Assembly: GCA_944393215.1 (NCBI GenBank)
Contig: CALXZL010000011.1
Location: 1-37,817 of the forward strand
From: an uncultured Alphaproteobacteria bacterium
GTDB taxonomy: Bacteria > Pseudomonadota > Alphaproteobacteria > RF32 > CAG-239
DNA: 37,817 nucleotides
Reading direction: 5' to 3'
The translations under genes were made by a program, and so were the position numbers. The notes beneath the pieces were generated by a model that saw only the letters and a list, made by a program, of their open reading frames with translations, was not told the origin of the DNA and ran no database searches. Shown here piece after piece: positions 6,987 to 14,577 of the stretch (positions within the stretch are counted from its first letter, which is position 1; each line of letters begins with the position of its first letter).

Positions 6987-8522
6987 TTAATCCAAGAGTT
7001 TTTGCATTTTGCCTAATTCTTCAAGTGAAGGAAGTTCATCTTTTTCTTTCATAACATTTAACTCTTGCTTAATTTGCAAAATTTTTTTCTTGCTTTGCCA
7101 ATATTCGAGATATTTTTGTTCCAAGTTATGCGAGAGCTGATTAACTTTTTGATTTTGTTCAGATAAAAATTTTATATCTTCATCCTTTTGTTCTGCCTTA
7201 TCTCTAAAACACGCTATATTCACGGCATCGACCAAACCATCTGATTCTCCATCAAATCCATATAATTCAGAAAATAAATGGGCTGGGATCTCGTCTTTGG
7301 AAAGTCTTAAAAATAGTTTTCCTGCTTCTCTTAACTTCGATTGAGATGCTAAAAAGAAAAAATGTTCCCAATTTTCTTCTATTTGATAACATTTGTTGCG
7401 ATATATTTTCCAATATATGTCTTTTATGGTATCCCTCACCTGATTAAGTGAAATGCTTGTTGCTTGCGTATATTCTACAAAATATTTACTAAGCGAAGCT
7501 AATGCCATTGAAAACTCCATTTTCACATCAGCAAGCAATTCCAAAACATTGCTTGTGTAGAAGAATGGTCGATTGGGACAATCTTTCGTGCTAGGTTGGA
7601 TAAAACGCTCATGCCATAACCAGTCATTCTCTCCTTTTACAAAATCATCAAACATCACTGACATCTCAAGAGACAAATGATTATCAATATTATAATCTCC
7701 GTTCTCTCCATTTTTTTGGTAAACATGCCAATATAGATAATGAATGATTTCTATTGGAGAAAGAAGTGATGAAGCTTGAACATCCCAATCGTGAAGTCTT
7801 TGTTTGAGACATTTCTCTCCATTAAGAAGCTGATGTTGTTTTTCATAATAGGGTTCATGCTCTATTTTATAAAAATTGATTGCACCTATATTGAAACAAA
7901 TCGGCTCATAAATACATTCCTCATACCATGAATCTTCATATTTACCGGTTATGAATCTCTCCTCATCTCCGCTATTGCGTGACAACCATTTACAAAAAGT
8001 TCGCTTTTCATTTGTTTTTTTCTTATCTAAAAAACCATAATTAATTTCATCATTTCTTACGGAATTTGCAAAATCTCGAAAACAAATTTGCCCCGACATA
8101 ACATCAAAATAAACCTTGATGATTTCTAATTTGTTATCAAAAGAAAGCCAACTATTTTCCCAATTTTTATTGCTATATTTACCTGTCATTTGAGTAAATA
8201 TGGTATTGGTGCCAGGAATTTGATTTAAAATCGAACATAAGTCATTTTTAGGTTCTGAATTTTGCTTAACGTTAGCATATTCTTTGACCAATTTTTTCCA
8301 ACTCCAACCTTGCTTTGGTCTATAAGCTATGGTTTCATAAACCAAGTTATAATCCAAGTCGTTGTCAAAACATTTTGGTATGGTTTCGGGCTTAAAACGA
8401 ACTTGTGCAAAAAACACATCACAACAATAATAGCCATTATCTCGCAGATATTTGCTTAAAAAAGCGCGCATCAAGCGTGTGTCTAAAAACTCTTGATGTA
8501 AATTAAAATAAAAATTTTCCAT
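6987..8522 (-). CDS. Hypothetical protein, 511 aa, C-terminal coiled coil
   Basis: I do not recognise this protein. It is 511 residues, soluble, without signal peptide or membrane helices, and rich in aromatic residues (many W, Y and F). No ATPase, nuclease or transferase motif stands out. Residues about 440-500 (KDEDIKFLSEQNQKVNQLSH onward) have the heptad-like, charged pattern of a coiled coil, so the protein probably oligomerises or binds a partner through its C-terminus. The ATG has no Shine-Dalgarno sequence, and base composition is more AT-rich than the neighbouring enzyme genes. Terminators bound it on both sides, so it is a single-gene unit. Host-interaction, phage-defence or toxin roles are all conceivable, but nothing visible selects among them. 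Confidence 0.8.
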   Translation of the reverse strand: MENFYFNLHQEFLDTRLMRAFLSKYLRDNGYYCCDVFFAQVRFKPETIPKCFDNDLDYNLVYETIAYRPKQGWSWKKLVKEYANVKQNSEPKNDLCSILNQIPGTNTIFTQMTGKYSNKNWENSWLSFDNKLEIIKVYFDVMSGQICFRDFANSVRNDEINYGFLDKKKTNEKRTFCKWLSRNSGDEERFITGKYEDSWYEECIYEPICFNIGAINFYKIEHEPYYEKQHQLLNGEKCLKQRLHDWDVQASSLLSPIEIIHYLYWHVYQKNGENGDYNIDNHLSLEMSVMFDDFVKGENDWLWHERFIQPSTKDCPNRPFFYTSNVLELLADVKMEFSMALASLSKYFVEYTQATSISLNQVRDTIKDIYWKIYRNKCYQIEENWEHFFFLASQSKLREAGKLFLRLSKDEIPAHLFSELYGFDGESDGLVDAVNIACFRDKAEQKDEDIKFLSEQNQKVNQLSHNLEQKYLEYWQSKKKILQIKQELNVMKEKDELPSLEELGKMQKLLD

Positions 8523-8591
8523 AATATGTAAGTTTTAATAATTTATTTTCTAAACAAGACCTTATATTCATTTCTTCAAAATTTCAAGCAT

Positions 8592-8622
8592 AAAAAAGCC
8601 TCTCAAATGAGAGGCTTTTTTT
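8592..8622. terminator. Bidirectional terminator after the hydrolase gene
   Basis: The stem GCCTCTC/GAGAGGC with the loop AAAT is flanked by six A residues and seven T residues. It lies six bases beyond the stop of the minus-strand hydrolase gene and closes that operon. Confidence 0.85.
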
Positions 8623-8627
8623 CTTTC

Positions 8628-9650
8628 TTATTGCAGATTTTGCTTGAAAAAGCTTTCAATCTTATCAAAGGGGATTTTTTCCATATTGTCATACAAATCA
8701 ACGTGATTTGCACCTTTGATAATCATCAGCTCTTTATTTTTACCCTGCAATTTTTTGAATGCATCTTCACTAAAATAGCGGCTATGTGCTTTTTCGCCGT
8801 GGAGCATCAGCACCGGCGATTTAATCTCACCGGCATAGCTTAATATCGGCATATTGATAAAGGACAAGGAAGACGTCATATTCCAATTACCGTTTGAGTT
8901 GATAGAGCGTTTGTGGAAACCGCGTTTGGTTTTGTAATAACCATAATAGTCTTGCACAAACTGAGGCTCGTTTCCGCTCAATTTATCCGGCAAGCCAGCA
9001 GCTTTTGCATAAGAGCCATCTTTATAATCTTGCGTGCGTTGTGCGTTCAACTGTGCGCGCAACTCATCTCTTGCTTTGGCGTCCATAGCATCAAAATAAC
9101 CGTTGGCATTTACCCTACTCATATCATACATGGTGGAAGTTACGGTTGCTTTGATTCTGGTATCCATAGCGGCAGCGTTCAAAGCAAATCCGCCAAAGCC
9201 GCAAATGCCAATGATACCGATTTTATCGGCATTAACTTCCGGCAAACTGCTTAAATAATCAACCGCAGCACTGAAATCTTCGGTATTAATGTCTGGAGAT
9301 GCTACATTTCTTGGTTTGCCGCCGCTTTCTCCAGTGTATGACGGATCAAAAGCCAGCGTAATAAAGCCTTTTTCTGCCATATTCATGGCATATAAACCAG
9401 AGGCTTGCTCTTTAACCGCGCCAAATGGACCGGACACGGCGATTGCCGGAACTTTTTCTTTACCTAAATTTTTCGGCAGATATAAATCACCGACCAACTT
9501 AATTCCATAGCGGTTATGAAAACTTACTTTTTTAACATCTACCTTATCGCTTTTGGCAAAGGTTTTATCCCAAACGCAACAAGAATATATTTTCCAAGAC
9601 AAGGCTGCCACAACAACCAAGCCAATGATAATACTCAAAGTCATTTTCAT
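8628..9650 (-). CDS. Membrane-anchored alpha/beta hydrolase with Cys nucleophile
   Basis: The 340-residue protein begins with a hydrophobic segment (about residues 4-20), which is a signal anchor or signal peptide, so the enzyme probably faces the periplasm. The alpha/beta-hydrolase core follows. The nucleophile elbow reads GICGFGG with cysteine 150 in place of the usual serine, as in dienelactone-hydrolase-like enzymes, and the catalytic histidine is likely H316 in GANHVDLYD. The acid residue is less clear. It is the last gene of a four-gene minus-strand operon after the Fe-S flavodoxin-like protein (15 bases away) and has a good AAAGGAG ribosome-binding site. Substrate is unknown. Its company suggests detoxification or hydrolysis of a reactive carbonyl- or ester-containing compound. 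Confidence 0.82.
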   Translation of the reverse strand: MKMTLSIIIGLVVVAALSWKIYSCCVWDKTFAKSDKVDVKKVSFHNRYGIKLVGDLYLPKNLGKEKVPAIAVSGPFGAVKEQASGLYAMNMAEKGFITLAFDPSYTGESGGKPRNVASPDINTEDFSAAVDYLSSLPEVNADKIGIIGICGFGGFALNAAAMDTRIKATVTSTMYDMSRVNANGYFDAMDAKARDELRAQLNAQRTQDYKDGSYAKAAGLPDKLSGNEPQFVQDYYGYYKTKRGFHKRSINSNGNWNMTSSLSFINMPILSYAGEIKSPVLMLHGEKAHSRYFSEDAFKKLQGKNKELMIIKGANHVDLYDNMEKIPFDKIESFFKQNLQ

Positions 9651-9665
9651 CTTATCTCCTTTGTT

Positions 9666-10205
9666 TTAAGCGTTTTTGCCCATTTCATAGGCTTCTTTCA
9701 TGGCAGGTTTGTTCATAATCTCGCCTTTTTGCCATGCGCCCAAACCATAAACAATGCCTTTCTCTTTAGCATGATCCAAGCAATCGAGCGTGAAACCGCG
9801 CAAACCTTCAATCACTTTTTCAACCGCAGCTTTTCTGCCGTCTGCCGCCGTGATAATATAATAAAAATCTTTATTGCTGATTTCGGTATATCTCGGAACA
9901 CATCTATCTATAAAGGTTTTCATCTGCCCGTTCATGGCATAAAAATAAACCGGTGTTGCCAAAACAATCACATCGGCTTCGACCATTTTATCAACCAACT
10001 CCGCCATATCGTCTTTTTGAACGCATTTGTGCGTGTCGTTACAAACACCGCAACCCAAGCAGAAATTTATCTTCTTATCTCTTAAAAAGATTTTTTCAAC
10101 CTTATTTCCTGCCTCGGTTGCACCTTTGATAAACTCATCAGCCAAAGTATCAGAATTGCCGCCTTTGCGGTAACTTGCCGAAATCACTAATATATTTTTA
10201 GTCAT
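9666..10205 (-). CDS. Flavodoxin-fold NAD(P)H-dependent reductase with Fe-S motif
   Basis: This is a 179-residue flavodoxin-like FMN reductase. The phosphate-binding loop is SASYRKGGNS (about 9-18), and ATPVYFYAMNGQMKTFIDR near 85-105 is the second FMN contact of the family. Between them lie C49, C52, C55 and C61 (C-x2-C-x2-C-x5-C), the spacing used by iron-sulfur flavoproteins (Isf) to hold a 4Fe-4S cluster. The ATG at 10205 was preferred over an upstream one at 10232 because AGGGAG precedes it and it avoids overlapping the cupin gene. Its likely role is low-potential electron transfer or reduction of quinones or electrophiles within the MerR-controlled operon. The acceptor is unknown. Confidence 0.85.
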   Translation of the reverse strand: MTKNILVISASYRKGGNSDTLADEFIKGATEAGNKVEKIFLRDKKINFCLGCGVCNDTHKCVQKDDMAELVDKMVEADVIVLATPVYFYAMNGQMKTFIDRCVPRYTEISNKDFYYIITAADGRKAAVEKVIEGLRGFTLDCLDHAKEKGIVYGLGAWQKGEIMNKPAMKEAYEMGKNA

Positions 10206-10215
10206 CTTATTCTCC

Positions 10216-10686
10216 CTATTTATACTCGGCATCGCTTACAGGCTCCAACCAAGTGGACTTATTATTTGCGCCGTTGCTCTCGATGGAGATATGAACAAAC
10301 CAGCTGTTTGGCGCGGCGCCGTGCCAATGCTCCACCTCGGGCGGAATGCGGACGACATCGCCTTTATGCAAAATTTGAATTTCTTTGCCGCGTTCCTGAT
10401 ATCTGCCCTCGCCTCCGGTCACGAGCAAGATTTGTCCGCCGCTGTGTTTGTGCCAGTTGGTTCTGGCTCCGGGTTCAAATGTTACGTTTCCCACCGGTGC
10501 GTTCCAAACATCATCTTTCACACTCAACATATTGAGATAAGTTTGTCCGGTGAAAAACTCGGAATAAGGATTGATTTCTCCTTGTTTGAAAATTGTATCA
10601 ACTTCACTTGTTTTCATTTCTTGTGCCTTGGTTATAGTTGTCCCTAGCAGCAGACTTAAGCCTGCCAACATAAAAAGTTTTTTCAT
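10216..10686 (-). CDS. Secreted cupin-domain protein
   Basis: The product has 156 residues. Residues 1-21 form a typical Sec signal peptide (MKKLFMLAGLSLLLG, cleavage after about KA), so the protein should be periplasmic. A single cupin barrel follows with both motifs complete: WHKHSGGQ at 78-85, supplying H79, H81 and Q85, and a second motif around EHWHG, supplying H120. These are the metal ligands. The sequence resembles the small cupins often annotated beside carboxymuconolactone-decarboxylase-like proteins, but no reaction can be assigned. It lies between the Fe-alcohol dehydrogenase gene (10 bases upstream) and the flavodoxin-like gene (10 bases downstream), each with a good ribosome-binding site, consistent with one transcript. 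Confidence 0.87.
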   Translation of the reverse strand: MKKLFMLAGLSLLLGTTITKAQEMKTSEVDTIFKQGEINPYSEFFTGQTYLNMLSVKDDVWNAPVGNVTFEPGARTNWHKHSGGQILLVTGGEGRYQERGKEIQILHKGDVVRIPPEVEHWHGAAPNSWFVHISIESNGANNKSTWLEPVSDAEYK

Positions 10687-10696
10687 TGTCTTCTCC

Positions 10697-11866
10697 TTAT
10701 TTGTAAGAAGCCTGATAAATGGCGACGCAATCTTCTTTGCTCAATTTTATACGGTCGCAAGCAAACAAGAAGCCCATGCAATCTAAAGCATTTTCTGCCA
10801 TTGCCGGGAATTCCTCCGGTTTGATGCCATATTCCGACATTTTCAAATCTGCTACGCCGCAATCTGCTTGCAATTTTACCAAGGCTTTAACAAAATCCAT
10901 TGGCTCTTTGGCATCTTCCATACCCAAAGCTTTTGCCATTTTTACAAATCTATCATCGCAAACGTGTTGATTGATAAAGTGGGTGTAATAAGCCTTACTA
11001 ATCATAATCAAACCTGCTCCGTGCGGAAGTTCTTGATGATATGCCGACAAAGCGTGCTCCAAAGAGTGCTCACTGGTACAAGTTCCAACCGTCATAACAA
11101 AACCGGACATGGTGTTGCCGTAAGCGACTTTTTCTCTGGCTTCAACATTTTTACCGTTTCTAACGGTTTCTGCCAAATTGCGCCCGACATTTTCAATCAC
11201 GCTCAATGCCAACATATCGGTCATCAAATTAGCTTTGTTGGAAATGTAGCCTTCCACACTATGAAACAAAGCATCAAAACCTTGATAAGCCGTCATGTGC
11301 GGCGGAACGGTGGTCATCAATTCCGGATCAATAATCGAAACAATCGGGAAGGAATATTCTGAAAAGAAAGCTGTCTTTTCATTGGTTTCGGGGTTGGTAA
11401 TGACGGCGCCGTTATCTGCTTCCGAACCGGTGCCTGCCGTTGTGGTAACGGTTACCAAAGGCAATGGTTTATTTTGCAAAGATTTTTTCTTGCCTTTACC
11501 AAATTGGATATAGTCCCACAAGTCGCCGTCGTTGGTCGCCATGGCGGCAATGGCTTTGGAGGCATCCATCACACTTCCTCCGCCCAAAGCCACAATCACA
11601 TCACAATTATTTTTTCTGGCGGCTTCAGCACCTCTCATCACGGTTGATTTCAACGGATTAGGTTCAACCTCATTAAACAAAACAAATTCCAAACCGGCTT
11701 TTTTCAACTGTTCTTCCACTCTGTCCAAATAGCCGTTGGCTTTGGCGGATTTACCATTGGAAATTACCAACAAAGCCTTTTTGCCGCCCAAATTTTGCTT
11801 GTGCAGATTGTTTAATTCTCCGGCGCCAAACAGAATGCGAGTGGGTAAATAAAATTCAAAACTCAT
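10697..11866 (-). CDS. Iron-containing alcohol dehydrogenase
   Basis: This is a 389-residue group III alcohol dehydrogenase. The NAD(P)-binding motif GGGS lies at 95-98 within VIVALGGGSVMDASKA. The metal ligands appear at D198, H202, H267 and H282, matching the Asp-His-His-His set of the family in GFDALFH and HSLEHALSAYHQELPHG. The enzyme interconverts aldehydes or ketones with alcohols in the cytoplasm. It is the first gene of the minus-strand operon. Its promoter carries a MerR-type operator, and the divergent gene is an AdhR/NmlR-like MerR regulator, a pairing known from aldehyde-responsive systems. An aldehyde-reducing, detoxifying role is therefore the best inference. AAGGAG precedes the ATG. 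Confidence 0.93.
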   Translation of the reverse strand: MSFEFYLPTRILFGAGELNNLHKQNLGGKKALLVISNGKSAKANGYLDRVEEQLKKAGLEFVLFNEVEPNPLKSTVMRGAEAARKNNCDVIVALGGGSVMDASKAIAAMATNDGDLWDYIQFGKGKKKSLQNKPLPLVTVTTTAGTGSEADNGAVITNPETNEKTAFFSEYSFPIVSIIDPELMTTVPPHMTAYQGFDALFHSVEGYISNKANLMTDMLALSVIENVGRNLAETVRNGKNVEAREKVAYGNTMSGFVMTVGTCTSEHSLEHALSAYHQELPHGAGLIMISKAYYTHFINQHVCDDRFVKMAKALGMEDAKEPMDFVKALVKLQADCGVADLKMSEYGIKPEEFPAMAENALDCMGFLFACDRIKLSKEDCVAIYQASYK

Positions 11867-11913
11867 TTTGTTTTCTCCTTTTTTAATTGAGGTTAACGAA
11901 TCTTTCTGTTAAC

Positions 11914-11944
11914 AGCTTAATCTTTAGAGTTAACTCTAAGTCAA
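11914..11944 (-). promoter_or_regulatory. MerR-type promoter with palindromic operator
   Basis: On the minus strand TTGACT (-35, 11944-11939) and TAAGCT (-10, 11919-11914) are separated by 19 bases, the overlong spacing typical of MerR-activated promoters. A perfect 16-bp palindrome, TTAGAGTTAACTCTAA at 11924-11939, nearly fills that spacer. The family mechanism is DNA untwisting by the bound activator, which realigns the two elements. The promoter drives the alcohol dehydrogenase operon, and the operator also lies upstream of merR. Confidence 0.85.
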
Positions 11945-11952
11945 GCATTTTA

Positions 11953-11981
11953 TTGACATTAATTTTATTTTTTTCTATCTT
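11953..11981 (+). promoter_or_regulatory. Sigma-70 promoter of merR
   Basis: A consensus TTGACA is followed by a 17-base spacer and TATCTT, predicting a start near 11988, just upstream of the AAGGAGA ribosome-binding site of merR at 11994-12000. With standard spacing it should be active without activator. The neighbouring palindrome at 11924-11939 lies upstream of its -35. Confidence 0.7.
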
Positions 11982-12006
11982 GAGGATAACTTGAAGGAGA
12001 TTAAAA

Positions 12007-12435
12007 ATGAGTTACTCTATCGGCGAAGCTGCCAAAATGGTCGGTTTGACCGCGCATACCTTACGTTTTTATGATAAAGAAGGTTTGCTTCCTTTTGTGA
12101 AAAAAACTTCTTCCGGTCTGCGCGCCTTTAGCGAATCTGACATTGAATGGCTGAAAATTATTGAATGTCTCAAAGGAACAGGTCTGCCCTTAAAACAAAT
12201 TAAGCAATATATTGACTGGTGCATGGAAGGCGATGCCACAATTCCGCAGCGTCTTAATATGTTTATTGAGCAGAAAAAACGTGTGGAAGAACAAAAAGCC
12301 AAATGGGAAAAGCACTTGGAAAAAATCAATTTTAAGATTAAATATTATGAAGATGCCGCCCAATATGGCGACCTTAATGTTTTTGAACGCAACCCCAAAC
12401 TTCTCGAGGAAAAAAAGAGACTTTTTAAAGACTAA
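12007..12435 (+). CDS. MerR-family regulator, AdhR/NmlR-like
   Basis: The product is 142 residues. The N-terminal winged helix-turn-helix (SIGEAAKMVGLTAHTLRFYD at 4-23, then the GLRAFSESDIEWL wing) is classic MerR. A long dimerisation helix spans about 80-110, and there is no large C-terminal ligand domain. Cysteine 54 in ECLKGTG sits where NmlR/AdhR proteins carry the single cysteine that senses aldehydes and other electrophiles; C68 is additional. The gene is divergent from the alcohol dehydrogenase operon across 140 bases holding a MerR-type operator. It should activate that operon, and it leads a plus-strand unit with the CoA-disulfide-reductase-like gene 13 bases downstream. Known: family mechanism. 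Inferred: an aldehyde or thiol-reactive inducer. Confidence 0.92.
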   Translation: MSYSIGEAAKMVGLTAHTLRFYDKEGLLPFVKKTSSGLRAFSESDIEWLKIIECLKGTGLPLKQIKQYIDWCMEGDATIPQRLNMFIEQKKRVEEQKAKWEKHLEKINFKIKYYEDAAQYGDLNVFERNPKLLEEKKRLFKD

Positions 12436-12448
12436 AAGGAGGTCAAAT

Positions 12449-14050
12449 ATGAAAGTTGTGATTATCGGCGGTGGCGCCGGCGGAGCAAGTTGTGCCGCAC
12501 GTTTAAGACGTTTGAACGAACAAGCTGAAATTATCATTTTGGAAAAAACAAACGAAATTTCTATCGCCAACTGCGGTCTTCCCTACTATTGCGGAAACAT
12601 AATTGCCGAGCGTGACAACCTCATGGTTTCTTCTCCCGAACATTTTGAAAAAGTTTTTAATATCCGAGTTCATCTCAACAGCGAAGTTACCAAAATCAAT
12701 CCTTCCGCCAAAATGGTTACAACACTCAACGGCGAAGAAATCTCTTTCGATAAACTGGTTATTGCAACCGGCGGCAAACCTTTTGTTCCGCCGCTTGACG
12801 GTTGGGGCAATATGCCGTATTTTACCATTCGTCATCTTGCCGATGCCGACGCGGTCAAAAAATATATTACCGAAAATCACCCCAAAACAGCCAGCGTTAT
12901 CGGTGGTGGTTTTATTGGTGTGGAAATGGCTGAAAACCTCATCGAAGCCGGATTAAAAGTCAACTTGATTGAACTTGCACCGCAAGTCCTTGCTCCGCTT
13001 GATGAAGATATGGTCGGGATGATTCATAAAGAGCTTAAAGACAAAGGAATCAATCTTTATCTTAATACCAGTATCAATGCTGTTTTGCCCAAACAGTTTA
13101 ATCTTGCCTCCGGCGAAACGCTTGAATCAGATATGCTCATCCTAGCCCTCGGCGTGCGTCCGGAAACTAAAATTGCCGCCGATGCCGGTATTGAAACGCT
13201 TGCCACAGGTGCTATTCGTACCAACGAATTTATGCAGACCAATTTTGTCGATATTTATGCTTGTGGCGATAACATAGCGGTCAAGGATTTTGTTGACGGC
13301 ACGGAAACAACCATTGCGCTTGCCGGTCCTGCCAATCGTCAAGGTCGCCTGATTGCCGACCATATTTGCGGCAATCCTTATCCTTATACCGGCTCGCAAG
13401 GTTCCGGCGTGGTCAAGGTCTTTAATCTTACTGCCGCTTTTACCGGCAACAACGAAAGACAACTCAAAAAGAAAAATATCGCTTACAAAAAAATGTTGAT
13501 TTGGGGAAAATCTCATGCCGGATATTACCCTAACTCAACCCCTCTGGCTTTGAAAGTTCTTTACAACGCTGAAGGCAAAATTCTCGGTGCGCAAGCTATC
13601 GGCACCGAAGGCGTGGATAAGAGAATCGACATCATTGCAACCATTATGCGCCTCAACGGCACTTATAAAGATTTGCGCGATGCCGAACTTTGCTATGCGC
13701 CGCCCTATTCTTCCGCCAAAGATCCGATTAACCTTATCGGTATGGCGATTCAAAATGTGGAAGAAAATCGTCTTAAACCATATTTTGGTACCGATTTTCA
13801 AGATATGTTCGTGATAGACGTGCGCTCTCCTGCCATGCACAAAGCCGGACATCTGCCCAATGCCATTAATATGCCCATACCGCAGCTCAGACAACATTTG
13901 AATGAAATTCCGCATAACCGCCCTATTCTCTTACACTGCATGATTGGTTATAACAGCTATCTGGCTTCTTGTATTTTGCGCCAAAACGGTTTTGATAACG
14001 TGTTCAGTTATGCCGGCGGATTTTCTCAATATAAAACGCAAAAGGACTAA
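12449..14050 (+). CDS. CoA-disulfide reductase/rhodanese fusion (CoADR-Rhd type)
   Basis: The start is the ATG at 12449, preceded by AAAGGAGG, and the FAD-binding motif GGGAGG begins at residue 7. The 533-residue product joins a pyridine nucleotide-disulfide oxidoreductase to a C-terminal rhodanese domain. Cysteine 42 in ANCGLPYYCG matches the single active-site cysteine of CoA-disulfide reductases, and a second Rossmann motif (GGGFIGVEMAE) binds NAD(P)H. The rhodanese domain ends with a likely active cysteine, C497, in HCMIGYNSY. Such fusions reduce CoA disulfides, persulfides or polysulfides in the cytoplasm. Cotranscription with a Cys-sensing MerR gene and a DNA glycosylase gene suggests protection of low-molecular thiols under electrophile or sulfur stress. 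Longer upstream frames overlap merR and are not credible. Confidence 0.9.
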   Translation: MKVVIIGGGAGGASCAARLRRLNEQAEIIILEKTNEISIANCGLPYYCGNIIAERDNLMVSSPEHFEKVFNIRVHLNSEVTKINPSAKMVTTLNGEEISFDKLVIATGGKPFVPPLDGWGNMPYFTIRHLADADAVKKYITENHPKTASVIGGGFIGVEMAENLIEAGLKVNLIELAPQVLAPLDEDMVGMIHKELKDKGINLYLNTSINAVLPKQFNLASGETLESDMLILALGVRPETKIAADAGIETLATGAIRTNEFMQTNFVDIYACGDNIAVKDFVDGTETTIALAGPANRQGRLIADHICGNPYPYTGSQGSGVVKVFNLTAAFTGNNERQLKKKNIAYKKMLIWGKSHAGYYPNSTPLALKVLYNAEGKILGAQAIGTEGVDKRIDIIATIMRLNGTYKDLRDAELCYAPPYSSAKDPINLIGMAIQNVEENRLKPYFGTDFQDMFVIDVRSPAMHKAGHLPNAINMPIPQLRQHLNEIPHNRPILLHCMIGYNSYLASCILRQNGFDNVFSYAGGFSQYKTQKD

Positions 14051-14055
14051 TCTTA

Positions 14056-14553
14056 ATGTTGAAATCTCTTCCTCCGCTCATTGATGATAATGCACAAATT
14101 TTGATTATCGGAACCATGCCCGGAGATTTTTCTCTTCAGGCACAAAAATATTATGCTCATCCGCGGAATAACTTCTGGAAGATTATTTCTATCCTTTTTA
14201 ACGACGGTATTGATTTGTTGAATTTTGACGAAAGAGAAAATTGCATAATTTCTCACAATCTGGCGCTGTGGGATAATCTTCACTTTTGTGAACGCGACGG
14301 CAGTCTGGACAGTAATATCAAAAATATGATTCCTAATGATTTTGAAAGCCTTTTGAAAAATCATCCTCATATCTGCCGTCTGATTTTCAACGGGCAAAAA
14401 TCTTACCAAATCTTCAAAAAATTTCATCCCGAACTTTTAGAAAAATATCAATATTTTGTCCTTCCCTCAACCAGTCCAGCAAATGCCTCCATCTCATTTG
14501 ATAAAAAATTGGAATTTTGGAAAGATGCTCTTTCCTTACCACAAAAGCTCTGA
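14056..14553 (+). CDS. DNA-deoxyinosine (hypoxanthine) glycosylase, UDG family 6 type
   Basis: The product is 165 residues. Motif I of the uracil-DNA glycosylase superfamily reads GTMPGDFSL at 19-27, followed by YYAHPRNNFWKI, the signature of the small hypoxanthine-DNA glycosylase group. The second motif LPSTSPAN near 136-143 forms the DNA-intercalation loop. It should excise deaminated bases, chiefly hypoxanthine, from DNA. The gene starts five bases after the CoADR-rhodanese gene, so it is almost certainly cotranscribed with the MerR unit. That links base repair to the same stress, since nitrosative chemistry produces hypoxanthine. Its stop codon lies within the stem of the terminator that follows. 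Confidence 0.87.
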   Translation: MLKSLPPLIDDNAQILIIGTMPGDFSLQAQKYYAHPRNNFWKIISILFNDGIDLLNFDERENCIISHNLALWDNLHFCERDGSLDSNIKNMIPNDFESLLKNHPHICRLIFNGQKSYQIFKKFHPELLEKYQYFVLPSTSPANASISFDKKLEFWKDALSLPQKL

Positions 14554-14576
14554 TTTTTATCAGAGCTTTTGCTTTT
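14543..14576. terminator. Bidirectional terminator between glycosylase and deaminase genes
   Basis: AGCTCTGAT pairs with ATCAGAGCT across a T4 loop, flanked by A residues on the left and by TTTTGCTTTTTTT on the right. The stop codon of the plus-strand glycosylase gene lies inside the left arm, and the minus-strand deaminase gene ends two bases away. Confidence 0.85.
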
Positions 14577-14577
14577 T

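Noticed and set aside
9516-10085. 189-aa plus-strand reading frame
   Set aside because: Antisense across the hydrolase and flavodoxin-like genes, both of which show clear family motifs on the minus strand.
12212-12448. Upstream extension of the CoADR-rhodanese frame
   Set aside because: Overlaps merR in another frame; the ATG at 12449 has AAAGGAGG and begins right at the FAD motif.
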